Shown here: piece by piece, positions 11,800 to 25,551 of the stretch
Position numbering within the stretch: the first letter of the stretch is position 1
Layout: each line of letters starts with the position of its first letter
Assembly: GCA_029851415.1 (NCBI GenBank)
Contig: CM056742.1
Coordinates: 147,131,121 to 147,195,120, forward strand
Length of the DNA stretch: 64,000 bases
Reading direction: 5' to 3'
Source of the DNA: Eretmocerus hayati
Lineage: Eukaryota > Arthropoda > Insecta > Hymenoptera > Aphelinidae
Program-made: the position numbers and the translations under genes
The notes under the pieces: model-generated
The model's database searches: none
Told to the model about the DNA's origin: nothing
What the model saw: the letters and a program-made list of their open reading frames with translations, nothing else

Positions 11800-12562
11800 T
11801 ACCGTAAACTTGGGTGACTTTGAACACCGGGGTGACTTAGTAACATTTTCTCGAAAAGGATTGCCAGCGTTACGAAATCGTTCTGTAAGCTCTAGTAGGG
11901 ATTTGGGGGAAGTCATTTGGAAGCTCAAAACCTCTACTTTCATTATGTGATCTACATTGCAAAAATCCTGCCGGGGGAGTGCTTTAGAGGGCCACAATGC
12001 TTTCAGAACTCGTTCCAAATTGTCGGCACGAAAATTTCCCTCAAGAAAACACATTACTCACAGTGTTTTGGGTCAATGGAGCACCTACAAGACGCTTGCA
12101 TAGAATGAAAGTAGTTCCTTTGGCTGTGTTTCCATTCTTACCGAACGCGATTTAGACCCCTCAGAAGTGCACGTATCGAAATTCACAGGACGGCATCTTG
12201 TTAGACAAGAAAAATTCTAGAGAATCTCGTGAATCATGTCAATCAGTCGAGAATTTGCGTGGCGCTGAGTTATGCAAGAAATACCTATTTGCCTTCGCTG
12301 TGCGTCGCAGTCGCAGTCAGCATGAGAATTAACATGTTACAAAGCGAGTTACAAAGTCACCCCGGTTGACCCCGACTTTGTACACTTTTTTTGCGATGAT
12401 CTGCAAAGTGATTCAAGTTTGAAGAAAAGTAGCTAGACCATGTTGTAGCTGAAGTCAAGACTGACATTTCGACCTACTGCAAAGTATATAAATAACCTTG
12501 AATTCAAAAAAAATCCAAACTGAAAGTCAAAAAATGTTTCAAAGTCACCCTGGTTTACAGTA
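11800..12562. mobile_element. TA-flanked TIR element, CCGTMAAC family, copy A
   Basis: The left end TACCGTAAACTTGGGTGACTT and the right end AAGTCACCCTGGTTTACAGTA are inverted. Further subterminal words of the same kind occur inside, at about 11826 (GGGGTGACTTAG) and 12354 (AAAGTCACCCCGGTTGACC). TA is the likely target duplication, as in Tc1/mariner-type elements. There is no transposase frame. Confidence 0.7.
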
Positions 12563-13370
12563 TACAGGTTTTTACTATAGTGTGCTTCTCGGAGCGGAAG
12601 GAAAAATATTTCAAGGTGTGATTCTAAAGCATTTCAGAATTCGACAGGATTGGAATCAATTTTTTTGATGAGATACTCCGTATACTGAAACGTAATTGGT
12701 AGCTCAAAAGATCGGCACGCTTACTTTTTGAAAAGTTGGATTTTAGGGGTGAGTCAACGGAAGACGAGATCCTACGTTACCACCGCGTGAGGTACCAATT
12801 ACTCCAACAGAAATTCAACTGAGAATAACATTTCCAATATTTTTAACATATAATCCAGGAATGTGTAAATATATTCCTCATCCAAGTATCCACATATATT
12901 TCTATATAAAATTCACTGACTATCACTATCTCATTATTTTCAAAACCGAGTAGCAAAAGGAATTCCATTTCAAGACCCAGCTGCATCAACTTCATGCCCA
13001 TTAGAATCAATTTTCACTTCTATTTTCATATCGAGCGGCACGATCGAAGCCGAGTACCTATAGCTTCTCTGCGATATCCACGCACCCTATAACACTATAT
13101 CCTCGATACGCAAATCTGTACGGCTGCGGCATTCCTTTGTTACGCTTGCGTGAAAATAGCACGCACTCGCTATATATATATATGCTGTGGTATACTCGGA
13201 ATTGCGATTTGCATCGCGAAAGAGAGAGGAGGCATATAGCATAGCATACCACACGACGCATAAAAATAAGGGAAGCTAAAAAGACGCGAGGGGATGGTAG
13301 CATTGCACAGTGTGATAATGGTGATCAGTTGTCCGCGCGTCGCATCCGTGGTTCTCGCCACGTTATAATA
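12563..13370. other. unannotated stretch
   Basis: No recognised gene or repeat. A short (TA)n run lies at about 13169-13182. Confidence 0.4.
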
Positions 13371-13810
13371 TATTCCTTTACATGTTATGTGTGTGTATAA
13401 TATACATATACAGAGGCGGGGGCGCGCTCAAATCTCTCGCTGATATGTATACATAGAGGGAACGCGCATTATGCACTTTTCGCGTGCGCGAGTATTAGCA
13501 TGCATGGTAATTCCATGCCGAGCGTAAGTTTCCGCAATGCGGTTCTCTGAGCTGATTCCATATATATACCCACAATAGTCGTGCTATTCCGTGTGTACAT
13601 CAAGAAGATGTGCCATCACACTACCGCCCCAAGTGTACATACTTACATATACACTATATACTAACCAAACCACGCCTACACTTCGTGATCATTTTGAGCA
13701 TCGGTACAGAGGCTGCATCATCATGTGAACCTCTAAGGCTTGCAATTCTGCTGTAAACATTAGTTGGAGGCGCCGCCGCCGCCGCCGCCACGCGGTCGTT
13801 GTGCTCGTGA
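13371..13810. promoter_or_regulatory. CpG-rich patch with (GCC)n run
   Basis: The region has many CpGs, several TATATATA tracts and a GCC trinucleotide run at about 13773-13792. It resembles the other CpG-rich patches of the window (about 1.0, 42.6 and 48.2 kb). A regulatory role is only an inference from base composition. Confidence 0.2.
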
Positions 13811-14779
13811 TGATGCTTGCAGCTGAAATTCCATAGTTGGTATCATCTCACGTTTTCTTGGGGTGAGATCATATACACGAAGCTGTGTTTGTTGCAATGC
13901 GTATCTTACGGTACTCCTACCCGATTATTACTGATGATGAAAAAGGATAAAGGAGTGATTTCATTTTTTGAACTTCCCGGTGTTTGTCATTTTAGAATGA
14001 GTGCTGGCAAAAAAATGGAATGCTGCAAAGAAGTCACAAGAGTTTTCTTCTCTAAAAATGGAGTGCCACTTAAAGTATTTAATATCAAGTGGAGACTGTG
14101 AACAGATGAACAGGTTTTGGAATAAATTTTCAGATTATTATACTAGAGAAGTGTAGAAAGTACTTCATTTTGTTCTAAGAATTCTGAAATTACCTCAAAA
14201 ACTGGAAAATTTGTTACCGAATCTTGATTGTTCAATCACGAATTCACTAGTACTTTTTATCGGAGATGATGATGAGTACAGAACAAAACGTCTTATGATT
14301 GTAAATATGAAGTAAGCGAATGAATGGTCACTTAAACATCAAGCAGTTGGCCTCTGACCAAGTTCGATGGACACAACCAGTCATGGACATTGAATTATCC
14401 TTATTTGCAGACTTGACAAAAAACTTCTTCTACATAACTTATCTAATCCATTTTACTTGTCAATGGAAGATCTGAATTTCTACAATCTTTTAAGCCCAAG
14501 AAGAACACCAGAAGTACCATACTTAGTTATTAGTTGAAGATTAAAACATTCACATTGGAGTGACCATAACGAGGTATATGGCGCCACTCACCTCATTACA
14601 ACCTGATGTGAGACAATTTGACGGAAGAAAGGAACACTATTCAAAGTTTATCGGTCTCAGGATGATCTGGTGCAGCTTCAACGAGGTGTAGCTAATGAAT
14701 TTGTTCATCCCTGCAATACTCACAAATATAAGTACGACGGTGTAGCAGAGGGTAGTTCCTTGGGAAGTCGAGTCGACAA
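13811..14779. other. unannotated stretch
   Basis: Contains an open plus frame of 94 codons (13817-14101) with no recognised motif. Otherwise featureless AT-rich DNA. Confidence 0.4.
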
Positions 14780-14864
14780 TACAGTCGAACTTCGATATAA
14801 CGACCTTGAGGGGACCGGCCTCCGCCTCCGTTATATCGAGGTTTCGTTATATCGAAGTTTTGTA
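14780..14864. mobile_element. short pogo/Tigger-like TIR pair
   Basis: TACAGTCGAACTTCGATATAACG at the left is mirrored by CGTTATATCGAAGTTTTGTA at the right, giving an 85-bp near-palindrome with TA at each end. CAGTCGAACnTCGATATAACG is typical of pogo/Tigger ends. Either it is a minimal deletion product or two ends joined. Confidence 0.65.
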
Positions 14865-17489
14865 CAATAATTTCATGTGCAAGCCCTTCTGTGTACACTC
14901 GAGCATGGAATTGGCTATCTTTGGATATTTGTTTTACATAGAGTCCAATACAGCGGAAACACGCTTTTGCCATTGAACAATTCTTCAATATCCAAGATAA
15001 GTAGGTCCAGCAAATATTCGACATTGTTTTGCGGGTGATTCAATCACGAAAGGTTTTTAGATGATTAAAAATCACAAAAAATGGAAAAACTAAGAAAGCT
15101 CTCAATTCTCGTTGTTACGAGTAATTGGGGGGGAGGGGGGGGGGAGGGTGTTCTGAGGTATATCCCCAGCCATATCCCACAGCAAAATGTATGGTGACAT
15201 TCAGCCGAATGAAGACCACAAATAGGCCATCGTGATTGCCACACCCTTATGGAAGAGGTTTGCCGTGCGGGCATATTGGTTTTCACCTGCCATCAAAGAT
15301 TCCGCAGATGCCCGATTCTAATAATGCTGATAAAGTACCATAAAAGGCACTTAAGAGACACCGCTGGAATACTGTAAGAGTACTGATGGAGTGCCGAAGA
15401 TAATCCATGAGAGTAAGACACTGAAGGAAACCTTCCTGACCACCATATAATGCTAGTCAAGTTACGCGAAAGTACCAATAAGATGCTGCTGAGATACTGC
15501 AAGAATACTGATCAAGTTCTTATGTCGCACTGTATAATGGAAGCGCTGCAAATTTTAAAATGAGAGCCAATGTGGTACTCATGAAGTATCGAGTGTGTTG
15601 GTACCATTGGCAGCTCAATGATTCTTCGTTCGGGAAGGGGGATGGGAGTTTGGTGTGCTCATGTTGTCACCTCGCAAACCAGAACCCAATTGCCAATCCA
15701 ATGCATTCGTACTGCCCGGATTGATTCGGGAGTTATCGCACATTCGCTTCAAGTGGCGTGAGTGAATGAATATAAAGAAACTGACCTTAGCTGACCCCAC
15801 TTCTTCTAAATCGCAAGATATCGATTGTTTATTGCTGTCGTGTATAGTCAAGTATTGTTTGTGGGAGTAGTTAAAAGACCTGTGAATAGCACAATAGCTT
15901 AAAAAACAGTTTTCAGGTATATCCTTACTGGAAGTATCTCGGTCCGGTCGTTGTTAGCTAAAATTAGTGTCGGCAATCACTCCGTGTCATTTTGAAAAAC
16001 ACAAAGTTGTTGAATGATTTTGATACATTCTGGGAGTTAGACCAAATCCTCTGCAAGCGCATTTTGTCGCCAGGAGATGAGTTTTATAAACGTCACTTCG
16101 TTGAGGCTGTAACTTGCCCATTGGAGGGAAAAGTGACTGTTTGTTCACCACTCTTTCATAGATTTAACTGATGACGTATCAATTGCAGATTCGAGATGGA
16201 TTGCGGACTGTGATGGCTTACCTCTACCAGTTTGAGCGACGTCGCTCGGTGAGGAAATCTAATATTGGACGCAGTGAATACTGTGTTCCTCGTTGGGTAC
16301 GAGTCCGTGATACACAATAAGTATTACAGTTGAAGCAGATTGATAATCCAGCTACTACCACAACTTGCACCAGGGAGTCTCGTGTACGTAATGGAAAAAT
16401 CCGTGTAGTAATCAGCGCCTCTCAAAAATCATGTAATTGATGAGCGCTATCTAAACGGCCGTGTTTCGGAAAATCTATTTTTCGCGATTTAAAATGAATC
16501 TTGACGTGTAGGCGCAATACTGGGCTTGGATCCGGTCTTTACGTTGAAATTACTCAAAAAAATCATTGCCCTGTCAAAGCTCTATTGCAGACCCGAAGTT
16601 TGAGTGTTCAGTATTATTTGGTCATGCGATTTGGTCATTATTTTTCGTGAATTTGTCGAACTCTGAAATAGGTTGAGGTCGGGTGCAAGGACAGTGAAAT
16701 ATCACAACTGTTAATGATGTCTTTCAAGAGTTAACTTCAAGAGCATCTCACAAACGCCGGCAACAATCTGCTGCAGGCAAAAGATCTCGCGATAAATTAT
16801 ATTCGTACGTCACGTATGTATAGAGAAATCGCTATGAAATCCTGCCAAAGTGGCAGCGTTAGTGATCTCACGTCCTCGACTTCACCCACAACGGTATAAT
16901 TTATAATGTACATGTGCGTGCAAATAAGAGTCGGGTCTTTAATTTGTCAGTTCTCATCACAGCGTGACAAAATGTGCACCTCGAGCCAGCAACTAAGATT
17001 TCTTTCAGGCTACCCCATCACATCAAACCCTGCACTCATCAGAGGATCTTGATATAATAGGTGAGACGACTTGGTCGATGGAGATGTGCCGACGCTGATA
17101 AGTTTCAAGTGATGATTTCAGACACTCTGGGTGTGCAGGAAAATCGGTGCCGATCGTTGTTGGCCACACTCACCTTAATATCATCGATTTTTCTTTCTCT
17201 TTTCGATTAGTTCTCCTCGTCAATAACTTCCTTCACTATATACAGTATTCGTGTGATATTGGAGCACCACAACATTGAATTTCATCATTATGGCCATGTT
17301 AATTTTGATGTGGAATTTGAATCGAATGGATCAGTTTGATCTCATGGGCAAAAAAATTATAGAATACACGAGTAGGGATAATTGTCACTAATTCTCTTTC
17401 TTCAGAGATTTTTCTGTTGTGATAGCGATGCAATACAGTTGATGATGGATCCTGGCAGAAATGGTGAACATTTTTCAGCCAGTAACTGA
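14865..17489. other. unannotated stretch with weak degenerate repeats
   Basis: A G-rich tract sits at 15126-15148. Two related pieces, about 15363-15392 and 15488-15517 (GATACTGnAAGAnTACTGAT), lie about 125 bp apart and suggest an old degenerate minisatellite. Nothing else is recognised. Confidence 0.4.
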
Positions 17490-17827
17490 TTAACAAGGAG
17501 AGGTCCAACCTTGCGCGTCCTGGATTCGTCTCAAACGTCGGGAATCATCTTATTTTGGTGAGAAATGGAGGTATCTCAAAGGATTTAATCCCATGGGCAT
17601 CCTATCCTGAGATACAGCTATGGAAATTAGCATTGGCAGTATATCCATATGTATGACTCTTCAACATAGGTCCATATGGCCAATGCTTATCTCTACAGCT
17701 ATATCTCACGATAGGAGGCATACTGGACTGAATCCTTTGAGATTCCTTCATTTGTGACCGAAAGAAGATGATTCCCAGAGTTTGAGACGAATCCAGGGCC
17801 CGCAAGGTTGGACCTCTCCTTGTAAGT
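17490..17827. mobile_element. foldback MITE, ACTTACAAGG family, copy 2
   Basis: The left AACAAGGAGAGGTCCAACC pairs with the right GGTTGGACCTCTCCTTGTAAGT. The inner arms share TTTTGGTGAGAAATG and GATACAGCTATGGA with copy 1 at 4352-4700. The family membership is therefore seen directly. No coding capacity. Confidence 0.75.
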
Positions 17828-18733
17828 CGCATTGCTGCTGGCCATAGTTGGCCAGAAAAAATGGTCACATTTCTACTACAGGACAGCCATATTAACTCCT
17901 GAATGAGGAAGATTACGATTTGAATACGATTTCTGCTTCGATGAAACTATGAGAAAAAATTTGTTTAGCTGGTCTATTCCACTGTAAACATCTGTGGATT
18001 AGATAAGCTTCTCTTAACTATACGTCTATCCAATGGTAAGTTGAATTCATGATGGAGGAATGGAAGTTTGAGGTTCATGGTAGATATGGAGGGGAGAAAA
18101 AATCCATCAGTAATTTGTCAGTTTCAGTTGTCCATATTTCAAAGGAATTTGTCGAGGATACCACCTTATTTCTAAGCAACAATCTCACCACTTTCGGGAT
18201 TATTCTTAAAAGTCTTTTTGTACCCAATGGAGTGGGAGTGTAATTTCATCTGGAGAATTGGTCACAGTATTAGTGACCAAAATAATGTTTTTTGTCGGAA
18301 GAAGCAGCAGAAGTTCACCGTCAAACCGGCTAATTCGGACTATCCTCGGAAGAAGATTGTTTGAGTCGAAACTTGCGACTCGTAGATACATCGTACAGAG
18401 CTTGACAAAAGCTCGTTTTGAAGCCCTGCGCCCCTGCTACAATTTCAGTCAACACAGTTAGTCCGTACACTCGTGGTTCTGTTTTTTTTTTTTCGAAAAT
18501 AGAGCGATAGAAAAATATTGCCAAGAAACGACCCTCCAAAACGTTCGTCTGGTTCTCATCATAAAGAGAACAACTGGATCCAATTAATTCTTCCTATTGT
18601 TATTTGTGAGGACAACATCGAGATCGAGTTGAAGCGGAGGTCTCAAAGATTTCTACCTCTCCAACAGAGGGTGCGAATCTGTAGTGTGAGTGTGAGGCTT
18701 GGACGCGGTAATTCGAGCAGCTTCACCAAGAGG
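17828..18733. other. unannotated stretch
   Basis: Short chance frames only; no recognised repeat. Confidence 0.4.
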
Positions 18734-19571
18734 TACCGTCAAATTGGGTAATTTTGGTACGTTTTCGAGGTTTTTTTATTTTGTTCGGCTCGGCATCTCA
18801 ACATACATTGACAAAACTCACTTCTATTAGTAGTCAATCTAAAGCTCACAGTCTCAACTTTCGATCGATGGGCTACAAAAATCGATTTGATGTGTCTGAG
18901 CTGGAGCTATTAGCAGTTGAAGAAGTTTACCAAAGTTAGACCCCGATGGGGCAACTTTGGTACACTTACAGAATATCTCAATTCTACCCACCACCATATG
19001 AACAAATTCATTTTAATCGTTCAGAAGTCTTATTTTAAGCTGTTTGAAACATTCTAAAACCTCGTAGACCATCACTCGACTCAAGGTGAAATTTCTAGAA
19101 GCTGTCATAGGAGGTTGTTCTGGAGTTACCCTATTCTCATGCTCCTTACGTAGAGTGGGGTAACTTTGGTACGTTTTTCCATGGTTTTTTCCGGTTTTTC
19201 ATTATATGAATTCCAAATGCTTCAAATACCCCAACGTAACGATGGTTTCTTCAATATGGTGATACATGTGGTCGAAATGTAGCATTATTCATCCGTAGAT
19301 CGTTCCGGAACACTTCTTGCCAGGTACACTAACTGAACCACTCGCGTATTCTGCTAAATCAGCATTTTCGGAAAAAGCTTCAATAAACGAGTACAATCGT
19401 TCAGACGGGATCTACGGTGGCTCAACACATAGTTTATGCGTGTGCCAAGAGGGGGGAATAGGTTTCAGAGCAATAGAATCGTTTACCTTGTCGAACGCAG
19501 CTCTGAAAGTCATTTTTCAGGGGTGTACCAAAGTTGCACCCACTGTACCAAACTTAAAAAATTTGACGGTA
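18734..19571. mobile_element. TA-flanked TIR element, CCGTCAAA sub-family, copy B1
   Basis: The left end TACCGTCAAATTGGGTAA and the right end AAAAAATTTGACGGTA are inverted, with TA on both sides. GTACCAAAGTTGC/ACTTTGGTAC words recur inside. It is closely matched along its length by the copy at 37214-38053 in the same orientation, for example GGCTCGGCATCTCAACATAC and GGAGGTTGTTCTGGAGTTAC in both. No transposase frame. Confidence 0.8.
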
Positions 19572-21971
19572 TTTATTCATTGTTATTTCGTATTTAGATT
19601 CATAAAAACAACAAAGCTTCCGTCTAGAGTTGATCTGATTGCTCACGTGTAAAATCGTACATACGTTCAATCGTTTCATCAGATGAATTCACGCATTTTA
19701 GTCGCAACGGTTACTGGCTATATCTTCGATCTTTCAGTGAGTAATATTGCTTCGCAAATCACACTAACCGTTCATTTCTCAAACTCCAAACTGTCACGTC
19801 AGATCTGTGAAATCCGATGATGATATGAATGAGTTTTGAGCCTCGTGTTTCCACGAATAAGTCGGGCTTCAGTCTAGCAGAAGAGTAATTGTAAGAGATT
19901 TTTAATTGAGATTCCGATAAAATATTGCAGAATTTGGCAGATTTACTTGGTGCAAAAGTCACGCATTCGCCCAAATTAAAGTGCGAAATGAACGAAATTC
20001 CACAAGCATCTATGACTGTTCATACTTGTGGGCATCTCGTCTCAAATTGATCTGTGACAGAGAGACTCTCAAGTGGTGAGCTGTCGCTTGTTTCAATAAG
20101 TTTGAGTCGAGCAGAGAAAATACCTTTACCTCGATCGCTTCTGGATTTTGATATGATTTATGAGGAAATACTCTGAGAATCCCTAGAATAATCTTGAAAC
20201 CTGGTTCGATTTATTTATGTCGTCAGAAAGAATTTTTACAAAGGATGACAATTGAAAATTAGATACTGAGCTTGGATTCTAATCTAGAAATGAATAAAAC
20301 TCGCCCACAAGAGCGAGCACGACTGAACGGCTCGATGCCGTGTCGAACACGTGTCGAAGACTGCTGCCTGAAAAGACGTACAGAGTTGTCATGGCTATAA
20401 TGATGTTGGGTGACGAAGAGGGAATATCTGCGTCCCAGATGTAAAAAGTATGTAGCACCTTCTGATTGGCTGCTTATTCGGGTCTATGCCCGCTAGATTA
20501 CCTAAACTTACGGACTAAAGCACCCCAATACATTCCACGCTTGCTCACTAGAGGCGCACTCTCTTATCTCTAATGCCATTGCGTCATCGCATTTTTACAG
20601 AATAGCTTGGAAAACGTATCCCTATCTATTTACTGTTAGTTGCTTCACACTACCAAGAACGACTTCTTGGTGTAGTATAGATTGTATATAGGTTTATAGG
20701 TCTGGGGTAAGAGAGGAAGCTTCCACAAGTCGTCGTATTCGAATTTTATGTCGTAATTTTGGGTGACTCGAGAGTCAAGAAAGAGTATCGTGTACATATG
20801 GCGAGAGTGTGGATGTATGAAGAAAGAAAATGAAAAGATTCAAGGTAGAGAGATAGCTCCGACATCACAAAACCATACTAGACACCTATTTCATCTACCT
20901 TGAGTAATTTTTCGAAGTCTTCTTTGCATCTGATGAATATATGGCTATTCATGAGACATGATGTGGCACAACCGTAAAGACGCATCGATCAAATAAAAAT
21001 TATCCCCAAGAAAGCTGCCAGGAATGTCCACAGCAAGACAGAAATGAGAAAATACCCCAAGGATCAGCTTAAATTTCAGAAAAATTCCCAGATCGACTCC
21101 ACAGTCAAGGTCAAAATCGAACAAGGGAGTCAGCAACATTGTAGGTCGACCTCTCATGCTGACAGAAAATACTTGAGGAAGTGAACGGTTATTTATTTAG
21201 TTAAAATTTCGTCTCTAGTGTGTGATTAGCTGAACAAATTATACCCATCGGTATCAACAGGACCCACTGAGAGGGAAGAAAATATGGCATAGCGCTAGCA
21301 CGGCCATGAGCACGAAAATTTCGACCAATATCTATATCTCCTAGAGGGTGTCCCGAATCACCCTACTGATGGGGGTAGTTATGGGCCAACCTTATTTCTC
21401 GAATCGCTCATGACCTCCAACTCCGGTCTGGAATCAAGACTCAAATCCTCAGCTTTTACACCTCCCATCTTAATCAAAGTTATGGTCGTTTGGAGGTCAA
21501 AACTCGATTACCTGGTTTTACGGTACTATTTAATGGAATGATTTTTCTACGAATGCTGATGAACGGTCTTGTGAGACGATGAGAATCGATGAGAGAATCG
21601 ATTAAAATTCGATTGAGAGGTATCCATCTCTAAGTTTGTAGTTGAACAATGATTTGGATATCGAGATTGGGTGAGTTACAGTGAATTGATAAAGATATCA
21701 AAACATATTGTCAAAAAGTGTATAAATCTGTAGGGGTCTTCTTTCCTCTATTCCACCAATACTCATAATTATTATTTAAATTCAACCTCAATCTGTAAAA
21801 TGGCCATCGATACTTCTCATCTAATCATGAACAATTTTTATTGAAAATTTTCATGCTTATGACTTTCAAATTGGACGAAAGAGCGATCGTATCCTTCCAC
21901 ACCAGTTAAACGATTTTCAACATGTCTTACCTTATTTGTAAGCTCATTTCAAGACCCACGAGAACTAAGCT
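19572..21971. other. unannotated stretch
   Basis: Nothing recognised apart from a small perfect stem, ACCAAGAA-4 nt-TTCTTGGT, at about 20652-20671. Confidence 0.4.
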
Positions 21972-22187
21972 GTGGAATACTTTAAAAGGAATCAAACTTA
22001 TCCAAAAAAGAATACTTTGCAGCAGAGCATTTTTCTGGAGTACATAGAAGTGATAACTGAACATTGTTCAGTTACCATTTCCTCAGTGAACAAGATACTG
22101 ATCTTAGCCCCATCCAGTTGCTCACAAAGGAATGAAGTTATTCATGGCAAAGGCAAACCACAGCGTATCAGTACGAATTCCAAATAA
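21972..22187 (+). pseudogene. possible LINE-like fragment sharing EVITEHC with the 56.3-kb fragment
   Basis: A 71-codon frame contains the stretch LEYIEVITEHCSV. The minus-strand frame at 56289-56831 contains LTEVITEHCAV. The DNA of the two is also similar (GAAGTnATnACTGAACAnTGnnCAGTT). This suggests that both are relics of the same repeat family. The rest of this frame does not obviously align with the other. No catalytic motif is present. Function is not assigned, and chance similarity cannot be excluded for such a short match. Confidence 0.25.
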
Positions 22188-24542
22188 TGTGGGACACGTC
22201 TTTTCCCGCCTCCACAACCCCCCGAGCATCGGATAAGCAATTTTTTCTAGTATAAAAGCGGAACAGAAGCAAAAATCTCATTATGCGGCCAACGATTTTA
22301 GCAACCTCTTACACTCTCTTTCTCTCTCATTCGATTTTTATACTCTTCCCTCTGACTCGCGCTACCTTAAAGGGAAAATCCAATAACGCGAGTTGGCGAG
22401 GCTCCTTTGTTTTTAGAGCCGTGCTTCTCCTTGTCTGGGGATGGTGTATAAGCGGCCAGACCGAGAAGAATCCCACGATTCGACCCGTAGAGAAAAAAAA
22501 TCACGCAAGGTCGTCTGATAAGTGAATCGGATCTCGTAATTTGACGAGAGAGGGAAAAAGGATCGACCACGCGATTTCGTTGTGAACTCTATTTCCAATT
22601 ACTTTTGCGGTTCTGCTCGATATTTCTTGCCACCGAGAAATTCTCATTTTTTGTTCGAAAATCTCATCGGAAGATTCATCAAAAGGCTCCATTGAGATGA
22701 AATTGATCATGAAAAATTGCAGAAAAGTCCTTGAATACCGTAAAGATGAACTGGATTTGTAATCCGTTCTGCTCTTTGTTACGATGCATAATGAATCCTT
22801 TATTTGAGTAAATCAATTCGATGGAGAGCTGATTGAATATCGTTTTTGAAACCCGTTGAATGGTGCTGCAGATTGAAACTAACAGTCATTTTGCGAATCA
22901 ATATAAAGACCGATTAGAGTATCAAATTCGGGCCATTCTGTGGGTCACCTGTCGAATGTGGAGCATCCAGTTATTATAGGACAAAGATGCTATTGACTAA
23001 TCCCGTGATTTTTAGAAAAGAGTACAAATGAAACCTTTCTCGTCCTTGATTGAGGTTAGTCTGTGATGAGACCAGGTCTCCATTTCTTATGGAATACGTG
23101 AATCATTTGCTTTTTTACTCATTAGATAGGGATTTTGAGACCACAATTTTGTGTTGGGGAACTAGCTTTTGCATTTTTTGTCTTTGAAAAACGATTCTTT
23201 ATAAAGCATCCAGGTCTTCATATCTTGGAGAATATTTGTGTTCAGGACTTGATCAGGATTACAGGACAGATCAAGATTCCGATGCAGGTACGATCGTCGA
23301 ATGAATCTTCTTCGTCTGAACTTTATACTTGCGGCACTGGCCCGAGAGATGAAATATGAAGTTCTCAAGTCACCAAAACCGGCTTGGAGAAATGAATTAT
23401 GCATCTGGATTATGTGGAATCTGACGGTGGGCTCATATTTATCCTATCGTCAGTATGAAACTATGTTCCAATTTATTTTAGCTATAATGCATAAAATATG
23501 TTTAGGTTAGATGAGTTAGGCTGAGGTTAAGCATGAGTATTGGAATAAAAAGTAGACATGGCTAATGGGTAATAAAGTATTATTCGTCATAAGAGAACCT
23601 CGTCTTATTTTAGAATGATATTTAGCAGTCAGAATAACGTAAAATTGTTTCAAATTCCAGCAGGTGGGTTGACCCGCATTGTATCTCGAATTGTATCATG
23701 AGACAACTTTGAAAACATTTCTTCGTGAGGTCTCGTTCTCGATGGATCCATCGCATTCATTCTCAAATATCATATTTGTTTAATATGCGTTGAAATCTCT
23801 ATACATAGTAAAGAGGTACTTTCAGATATGAATCAATTGCCGTTAGTGAAATTCGCATTTCCACAGCAATTATTGAGATGTGATGGTTCTTGTTTTCATG
23901 CTCAATTGCTAAAATAAGAGAATATCCCCAATTCAACCACGATTTTTCATTATTTGTGATATCAATATCGAAGTTACTCGAAACCATCGTCATTGAATAT
24001 TTGTCATCCGTTATTTCTGAAGCGTATTCACCTGAAACACGATTATTGCATCCACACGGCATTGATTCTATCGAACGCTTTTGATATCGATTCAGTAATG
24101 CCTCATCATTGGATTTCACAGCAAACCATTCTCTCGTGCTTTAATTTATTGCGATAATCGGACTTTTTTCACTTGGTGACAAGATGATTGTATAGAATTT
24201 ATTTGAAGCCCATTGAGATTCAGGGCAATAATCTGATCGAATTAGCAAGGTGATTATTCTATCAAAACTGTGTCATCGTTTTTGTCATATCTCCAATAAA
24301 ACAATAATCAATCTGCATCTCTTTCAAGAGGGAAGACTCACGTTTTCTAAGCAGAAATCGCAGATAAAACGAAAAAGTTATCCAATCACTGCGCTTCGCA
24401 TTTTGAAAGTGGCAAGTCGAAATTATAGATGATTTCATTCCGATGTTTGAACACTAAAAGAAAATACTCATTCTTATACTGTAAATCCAAAATTTTCCAA
24501 TCAGCTATCAACTTTTATCTTTCACTGTTATCGCTTCAAGAC
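22188..24542. other. unannotated stretch
   Basis: Several overlapping short frames occur near 22280-22710 and 23135-23400, but none has a recognisable motif. Confidence 0.4.
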
Positions 24543-25551
24543 TACCGTCAACCGGGGTAACTTTGGAACAACCTATGAAAGAGTGGTTATCACGCACAGT
24601 TGGCTAGGAAGATGATCCTGAGACTTCAATACCGATTTCTCCTACTTGAGGCACGCATAAACAATGTTTTGCATTGGCGCGAGGGCCTTCATCAGCTATT
24701 AATCCGTTTATAAGCTGACTTCTTCAAAAGTACGTTTTCAATCCAACAAACAGTCTCTCGGAAAAAATGGTGTGGCTCCGATTTTAGGAGGTCGAATCCA
24801 AGGTAGCTGACCTAGATTTCACTTGTCTGTACACATATCTGGACGAATCCATTGTTACATTGGATTATTTTCACGAAGTTTCAGTTTTGTAGAGTAAAAC
24901 TGACAAGTATATTTTTTTTTTCAGAAACCGGGGTAACTTTGGAACACTTGTTCATGAACTCTCAATCATTTCCCAAGATTCATATCATCCTCGAATTCTA
25001 CATACTTGAGTAGCCGTTGATGAAAACTTCAAAATGAGCCAAAGAACGTCTCATTTCGACCCACCGAAGCCAAGTCGTGGCAGTTTTTGTCAAAAACCGA
25101 CTGTGAAGGTATTTTCCTCCTCGAGAGTTAGCCGTGGTACAGATAGTGAGGTATGCTGAACGCGTCTATGCTCAATTATAGAAGTTCAATTCAACCAAAT
25201 GGACTTTTATAGTAGGTCAATGGAAAGCTAAGACACTCAGCTTTCGATTACTGATGGTGAAATTTGATTGCGTGACCTAGTTTATGAATTAATTGACGAA
25301 TAATAAATGATAACAATTTCTGTTCCAAAGTTACCCCAGTCCGTGTCTAACTTTGGAACACGACTTTTAGCGCTCATTGCTCCAACCACAGATGTCCAAA
25401 TGGACCTTATAAACACCGCAATCGAAAGCTGAAACTGTAAGCTTTCGATTGACCACAGATACAATGCACTTCTGATGTAAGACGTACAAGTTTCGCGAGG
25501 TTTAAGGGAAAAAATGCAGTTTTTGTTCCAAAGTTACCCCGGTTGACGGTA
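24543..25551. mobile_element. TA-flanked TIR element, CCGTCAACC family, copy C
   Basis: The left TACCGTCAACCGGGGTAACTT pairs with the right AAGTTACCCCGGTTGACGGTA, a near-perfect TIR with TA on each side. The word GGGGTAACTTTGGAACA recurs at 24930 and, inverted, at 25316 and 25529. The inner ends also share AAATGGACnTTATA and GAAAGCT words in tandem. At 1009 bp it is the longest of the related elements. No transposase frame. Confidence 0.85.
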
